Below are positions 1-6,056 of a stretch of 6,056 nucleotides of DNA, piece by piece (positions within the stretch are counted from its first letter, which is position 1; each line of letters opens with the position of its first letter). The stretch comes from Deltaproteobacteria bacterium (GTDB taxonomy: Bacteria > Myxococcota_A > UBA9160), in the NCBI GenBank assembly GCA_003520425.1, contig DOUU01000429.1, forward strand, positions 40,414 through 46,469. Reading direction: 5' to 3'. The notes under the pieces were generated by a model, which was not told where the DNA came from, searched no databases, and worked only from the letters and a program-made list of their open reading frames with translations. A program made the translations under genes and the position numbers.

Positions 1-1426
1 TGTACTTCTGCTCCACCAGGCGCAGGTCCTGCGTGAACACGGGCTCGGAATAGGTGCCCGACTTGTCCAGGTAGGTGGTGACATAGGACCAAAAGTGCCA
101 GGGCTTGGTCTGCATGCCCGAAGTGAGTTCCGAGGTGGGGATCGAATGGTTTCCCTCGAAGCGAATTTCCCGAAGCCGCAGCTTCTCCCCCTCGTCCACT
201 TCGAAGGTCACCGCGACGGCGTCCGCAGAAAGCGGCTGGATGGTGTGGTGGACCTTGGCCAAGTAATAGCCTTGCGCCCGGTAGAGAGCCTCGATGCGCG
301 CCGTGTTCTCGTAGAGCAGCGGGTAGTCCAGGGTCGAACCGGTCGTGAGCGTCAGGGTGTCGCGAATCTTATCGGCTTCGATCCCCTCGTTGCCGGAGAT
401 CGCGACTTGCCGGACGACCGGATTCTCCTCCACCTCGAACGTCACGATGCGACCGTCGGGGGTCTCCTCAGAGAACACCTTTACGTTCCGGAAGAAGCCG
501 AGTCCGAAAACCGAATGCACGTCGCTCGAGATGCGGGCCGCGTTGTACGGATCGCCCGCTTTTGTCGAGATGCGGGCGCGGATCGCGTCGGCCTCGATCC
601 GGCGGTTTCCGCGCACCCGGACGTCGGCGACCCGGTCCGTCTTTCCCGTGGGCTTGGTCGAGCCGAGGATGCGCTCGGCGGGCACCAAGTGGAAGTGCAC
701 AGACACGCCGCCGGATCGGTACTCGGTCTGGACGGTCGCGGTCGCGATGCCCGGCAACGCCTTCAGCGTGGCGACGTCCTCGCGCGCCGCCTCCGCGTCG
801 TAGGGCTGACCGACACGGGTTCGAAGGTTGCCCTTCACGGCCGCATCCACCTCAAGCGGGCTCTCCACCGTCACGTCCAAGACGAGAGCGCGCGACGCAC
901 CGGAGGCCAGCGCGATGATGCGGTCGGCGAGCTCGTTCACACGGTCTTGCAGTGCCTCCTCGCTCTCGGCCGTGAACACCATGGACTGGCTCGCGACCTG
1001 CGGGTCACGGGGCGTCACGCGCACGTCGAGGCTGAAGTGGCCGGCCAGCTCGGTCAGGCTCCCCGAGACGACCTCATCTGCGCCGAGGTCGCGGGCCAGC
1101 TTTCGCAGCTCGGCATCATCGGGCTCCGGGCGCAGGCGGGCGGCGGCGTCCTTCACGACCGCCGGGTCCACCATGTCGATTCGGCCCGCGGCCACAAGAC
1201 GGCTGTGGAGCTGCTCGGGAAGGGACCGCTGGAGCTGGTCAAGGCTCTTCGCGCTGTGGACCTGCAAGGGCAGCACCGCAACGCTCACGCGGGGCGGAGC
1301 CGGCTGACCAGGAGGGTGGGTGGCGGACCCGGTCGCGGCCAGCGCAGCGGTTGCGCTGGCCAAGAGGATCAGGCACCACAGGGCACCAAGGGAGACCGCA
1401 CGCGCCGGAAGGGAGTGGAAGCGCAA
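1..1426 (-). CDS. bamA: Outer membrane protein assembly factor BamA, N-terminal part (3' end outside window)
   Basis: BamA (Omp85 family) is the outer-membrane core of the BAM complex, which folds and inserts beta-barrel proteins. The 475 codons seen give a signal peptide (hydrophobic stretch about residues 10-27, likely cleavage after ALA at 28-30), then a Pro-rich linker. Residues about 47-175 form an alpha/beta domain opening with VSVAVLPLQ, resembling the TolB N-terminal/CsgG-like fold. At least four POTRA repeats follow: about 178-256, 265-337 (with GLGFFRNVKVF), 338-416 (with ALYRAQGYYLAKV) and 417 onward (with IRFEGNHSIPTSEL). The fourth is cut by the window edge and the beta-barrel lies outside. 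I chose the TTG at 1426-1424 because GGAGG lies six bases upstream and it gives a compact signal peptide. In-frame GTG (33 bases upstream of the TTG's neighbourhood, no good ribosome site) and ATG at 1525-1523 would add a long charged or polar N-terminus. The gene lies 196 bases downstream of lolD. Family assignment is firm; the exact start is less so. Confidence 0.93.
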   Translation of the reverse strand, partial: MRFHSLPARAVSLGALWCLILLASATAALAATGSATHPPGQPAPPRVSVAVLPLQVHSAKSLDQLQRSLPEQLHSRLVAAGRIDMVDPAVVKDAAARLRPEPDDAELRKLARDLGADEVVSGSLTELAGHFSLDVRVTPRDPQVASQSMVFTAESEEALQDRVNELADRIIALASGASRALVLDVTVESPLEVDAAVKGNLRTRVGQPYDAEAAREDVATLKALPGIATATVQTEYRSGGVSVHFHLVPAERILGSTKPTGKTDRVADVRVRGNRRIEADAIRARISTKAGDPYNAARISSDVHSVFGLGFFRNVKVFSEETPDGRIVTFEVEENPVVRQVAISGNEGIEADKIRDTLTLTTGSTLDYPLLYENTARIEALYRAQGYYLAKVHHTIQPLSADAVAVTFEVDEGEKLRLREIRFEGNHSIPTSELTSGMQTKPWHFWSYVTTYLDKSGTYSEPVFTQDLRLVEQKY

Positions 1427-1432
1427 CCGATT

Positions 1433-1437
1433 CCTCC
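1433..1437 (-). promoter_or_regulatory. Ribosome binding site of bamA
   Basis: On the minus strand GGAGG is followed by a six-base spacer and then TTG at 1426-1424. This is the strongest Shine-Dalgarno match near any start in the window and is the main reason for choosing the rare TTG start over the upstream in-frame GTG and ATG codons. Confidence 0.7.
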
Positions 1438-1536
1438 GAGCGCGCACACTACCCCACCAGGGGGTTGTAAGTGCGGCATCCAAGACCGGAGAGGTGAGCC
1501 GTCGAGCTTCTTGAGGGGCCCCCATCAGGCCCGCGC

Positions 1537-1566
1537 ATTCTACTCGCCGGAACTCTCGGGAGGCAA
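1537..1566 (-). promoter_or_regulatory. Putative sigma-70-type promoter upstream of bamA
   Basis: On the minus strand TTGCCT (1566-1561, four of six matches to the -35 consensus) is separated by 18 bases from TAGAAT (1542-1537, five of six matches to the -10 consensus). It lies in the gap between lolD and bamA. Transcription would begin near 1530, giving a leader of roughly 100 bases before the TTG start. Such matches occur by chance, but this one is well placed and the -10 box stands out from the GC-rich surroundings. It would give bamA expression independent of the upstream operon. Confidence 0.4.
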
Positions 1567-1622
1567 CCCCTACGCTTCCTGTTTCTGCTGGCCTTGCGCG
1601 CGGTTAACGACTCAGCCGCACG

Positions 1623-2286
<664 letters not shown>

Positions 2287-2294
<8 letters not shown>

Positions 2295-4253
2295 AGCGGA
2301 GCGCCTCGGCCGGATCGAGGCGCGCACCCTGGCGCGACGGGAGGAGCGTGGCTCCGAGGGAGAGCACCATCGCGATGACGGCCACGATCGCGATCTGGGT
2401 GACGTCGATCTCCCATGGCAGCTTCGAAAGCTGGTAGACGGAGGCCGGCAGCGTATCAATGCCGGTAATCGCCTCGATCTGCCCTTGGATCCAGTCGAGC
2501 TGGGTCGTGACCACGATGCCCGCCATGACGCCGAGCGCGGTGCCGACAAGGCCGATCAGCGTCCCTTCGATCGCGAAGATGCGCTCGATACTCGAATCTT
2601 CGGCACCCATCGTCTTTAGGATCGCGATATCACTCGACTTCTCCATGATCATCATGATGAGCGTTGCGACGATCACGAACGCCGCCACGACCATGATCAT
2701 GGTGAGCAAGAAGAACATCATGACGCGCTCGGTCTTGAGCGCCTGAAAGAAGTTGGGGAAGTATTCCTTCCAGTCGCGCGTGTAGTAAGGAAAGCCCACC
2801 CGCTGCTGGACTTGGCGCGCGATGCGCTGGGAGCGATAGAAGTCGTCGACGCGGACTTCGAGACCATCCACCACGTCGCCCACGCGCCGAAAATCCTGGG
2901 ACGCGGCCAGGCTTGTATAGGTGAAGGCCTCGTCCCACTGGAAGAAACTGCTCTTGAAGACGCCGGCCACGCGGAATCGCTTGAGCCTCGGCGCAGGGCC
3001 GAGTGGAGTGGGCGGTCCTCCGAAAGGCGACACCAGCAAGATCTGGTCGCCGACCGTGATTCCGAGTGCGGCGGACAACTCGCTCCCGATCAGGATGCCC
3101 GGCGCACCGTCGACGCCGGGATCGTTCGGCTTTCGCGGCTCGAGATCGTCGAGTCGACCCGACACAATGTCGTGGGGAAGGACCGTGACCTCGCCCACGT
3201 GCGCGGGATCGATCCCCCGCAGGCGCACCGCGACGATCTCGCCACCGCTTCCGCGCACCATGCCCTCGGCGTCGATGTAAGGGGACGCCCCGAGGACTCC
3301 CGGAGTTTGACGCACCGTCGCAAGGACGTCGCGGTATCCGTCAAAGGCACCAAGGCCGCTGTGCAAGGTGAAATGCGCCCTGTTGCCAATGATCTCATCA
3401 CGCCAGGTGCGTTCGAAGCCGTTCATGACCGAGAGCACGGTGATGATGAGCCAGACCCCCACCGCGACCCCGCCCACGCAGATCGCGGTGATGACTGAGA
3501 TGAAAGTCTGACGCCGCTTTGCAACGAGGTAGCGCGCGGCGATAAACCACTCTGCGCTGCGTCGCATGTCGAAAAGACCCGCCGCCGCAAGGGGCAAAAG
3601 ACCCAGCACGACGGCAGCCCCGCAGAGCACCAGAAGCCCTCCCCCCGCCGCCGCGACCTCCGGACGCGGGCCAGGAAGGGCCAATGCCACCACGATCCCG
3701 ATGGCCAGCACCGCCGCCAGAAGGCGCAGCAGCTTCTCGACCTCCGCGAGCGGTGCCTGAGCCCCTCGAAGGCGACGGCGGACCGCCAGCAAGAGGGCCG
3801 CAAGGAACGCGACCGCGGGCGGTGCGGCGGCCCACAGCAGCTGATGGGTTCCGCCGACGAGAAGCGCGTACCCGGCGCCGAGCGTGACCAGAGAGGCGAG
3901 ACCGAGGCGGGCCGGGGCCAACCGACGCAGTGCAAGGCGTGTGAGCGGCGCTGCCACGGCCACGGCGACGAGGGCCTTCCCCAGAGCCCACGCCCGATCC
4001 GTGAGCGTCGCGTGGGGTTCTAGGACGTGCGCGACAAACCCGCCCACGAGGATCGCAACTCCCACCGACGTCAGTGCCACGCTGCTCCAGCGTCGCGAAG
4101 CACGTGCAAAACGCTCGAGCACAATCACCGCGGAGCCCACGAACAGGATCGTGAGGGCGTTGATTCCGAGCGCGATCGCCATGATGAATCCGAGGGCGAG
4201 CGTGCCCCCGGCTGCGGTCGCGAGGCTCCACGCTCCCGCGGCGAATGCCTCCA

Positions 4254-4254
<1 letters not shown>
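2287..4254 (-). CDS. Lipoprotein-releasing ABC transporter permease (LolC/LolE family) with N-terminal polytopic membrane extension
   Basis: This is the inner-membrane permease of the Lol exporter, partner of the LolD encoded next to it. Residues about 230-655 match the LolC/LolE family. They start with FIAARYLVAKRRQTFISVI and a first membrane helix ending in VLSVMNGFE (to about 281), then a periplasmic MacB-like domain (about 282-510) containing DWKEYFPNFFQALK. The FtsX-type helices follow at about 512-537, 562-584 and 618-638. The coupling segment EKSSDIAILKTMGAEDSS (from 538) is the family hallmark, and the C-terminus is DPAEALRYE. LolC and LolE are usually about 400-415 residues; this protein has 655. 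The extra ~229 N-terminal residues are hydrophobic, with segments near 11-46 (one or two helices), 59-78, 90-109, 117-135, 138-158, 176-193 and 204-226, separated by short Arg-rich turns. The GTG start shares one base with the lysS stop and lacks a clear ribosome site, suggesting coupling. With only one permease in the locus, a LolF-like homodimer is possible, so I do not choose between lolC and lolE. Confidence 0.92.
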
Positions 4255-5734
<1,480 letters not shown>

Positions 5735-5738
<4 letters not shown>

Positions 5739-6056
5739 GTCCGCTCCGGGCGCACGCCGCCAGAACGCTCCGCGCGCTCGAGCAACGTGGCACGGATGAA
5801 GGCGTCCAAATCCCCTTCGAGCACGCCTTGGGCGTTGCCCGCTTCGACGCCGGTCCGATGGTCCTTCACCCGCTGGCTCGGGTGGAGCGTGTAGGACCGG
5901 ATCTGACTGCCGAAGTTCACGTCCCGCCGCTCGCCCCGAAGGGCCGCAAGCTTGGCCTCCTGCTCTTCGCGCGCCCTTTCATAGAGTCGGGCACGCAGCA
6001 CCTTCATCGCAGCGGACCGGTTCTTGTGCTGAGAGCGCTCGTTCTGGCACTGCACC
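5735..6056 (-). CDS. prfB: Peptide chain release factor 2 (RF2), C-terminal fragment (5' end outside window)
   Basis: RF2 recognises UGA and UAA stop codons on the ribosome and triggers peptide release. Only the last ~106 codons are inside the window. They start at VQCQNERSQHKN, which in this family follows the catalytic GGQ loop by about 25 residues. The catalytic loop, the stop-codon recognition motif and any programmed frameshift site therefore lie beyond the right edge. What is visible separates RF2 from RF1: GSQIRSYTLHPSQRVKDHRTGVE and the tail VLEGDLDAFIRATL are RF2-type, whereas RF1 has a different sequence at the equivalent place (RNYNFPQ...). The gene ends in TGA, overlapping the lysS GTG start by four bases, consistent with translational coupling. 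The GTG at 6055-6053 is an internal valine codon, not a start. Confidence 0.95.

Larger units (their letters stand above)
1427..1622. other. Intergenic gap between lolD and bamA
   Basis: This is the only real intergenic stretch in the window. It holds the putative bamA promoter and ribosome binding site. Two small GC-rich inverted repeats are visible: GGGCC/GGCCC with a seven-base loop (1516-1532) and ACCCC/GGGGT with a five-base loop (1451-1465). Neither is followed by a T-run on the minus strand, so no intrinsic terminator for lolD is evident and read-through into bamA is possible. I see no small gene or RNA here. Confidence 0.6.

Noticed and set aside
1451..1465. Small hairpin (ACCCC/GGGGT) just upstream of the bamA ribosome site, as a regulatory element
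   Set aside because: Five base pairs in a GC-rich region are expected by chance, and it does not overlap the GGAGG or the TTG.
1514..1532. GC-rich inverted repeat as a terminator after lolD
   Set aside because: The stem is only five base pairs and no T-run follows on the minus strand. It also lies at the predicted start of the bamA leader, not right after lolD.
2295..2549. N-terminal extension of the lolD frame (85 extra codons)
   Set aside because: It overlaps conserved C-terminal helices of the permease, and its translation is Ser/Arg-rich. The ATG at 2294 gives the normal LolD N-terminus.
2812..3498. 228-codon plus-strand frame, and several 100-320-codon minus-strand frames, within the permease gene
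   Set aside because: All overlap the permease frame, which has clear family motifs. Their translations are Arg/Ser/Pro-rich low-complexity sequence with no membrane or domain pattern.
3565..3567. Met230 of the permease as the true start, which would give a standard-length LolC/E
   Set aside because: There is no ribosome site upstream. Rejecting it also avoids leaving a 690-base gap filled by an open, strongly hydrophobic frame that directly abuts the lysS stop. It remains the main alternative to the extension finding.

Overview
The window is a compact, GC-rich stretch of a Gram-negative chromosome carrying five genes, all on the minus strand. In transcription order (from high to low coordinates) they are prfB (3' end only), lysS, a lolC/lolE-type permease gene, lolD and bamA (5' part only). 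A lipoprotein-release ABC transporter and a BamA precursor require a diderm cell envelope. The order prfB-lysS-lolC/E-lolD-bamA, the high GC content and a BamA with an extra N-terminal domain before its POTRA repeats suggest a deltaproteobacterial-grade lineage (Myxococcota, Desulfobacterota or a relative). That placement is an inference from layout; no species is recognised.

Layout: 5735-6056 encodes the C-terminus of peptide chain release factor 2. Its TGA overlaps the GTG start of lysS by four bases. lysS (4254-5738) encodes a full-length class II lysyl-tRNA synthetase, and its TAG shares one base with the GTG start of the permease gene. The permease gene (2287-4254) encodes 655 residues. 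The last ~425 are a normal LolC/LolE protein; the first ~229 are an additional membrane domain of about seven or eight hydrophobic segments. It overlaps lolD (1623-2294) by eight bases. A 196-base gap with a plausible promoter follows, then bamA starts at a TTG codon at 1426 behind a GGAGG ribosome binding site and runs off the left edge after 475 codons.

Functionally the first two genes serve translation. The last three serve outer-membrane construction: the LolD ATPase and its permease extract lipoproteins from the inner membrane for transfer to the outer membrane, and BamA inserts beta-barrel proteins there. Only one Lol permease is present, so the transporter may use a homodimer. The overlaps imply a translationally coupled unit from prfB to lolD, with bamA possibly having an additional promoter.

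I see no mobile element, CRISPR array, RNA gene, phage gene or defence system. The most unusual feature is the N-terminal membrane extension of the Lol permease, followed by the N-terminal domain of BamA. Most of the window is ordinary housekeeping sequence. Long open frames on the plus strand opposite bamA and lysS are best explained as codon-bias shadows.
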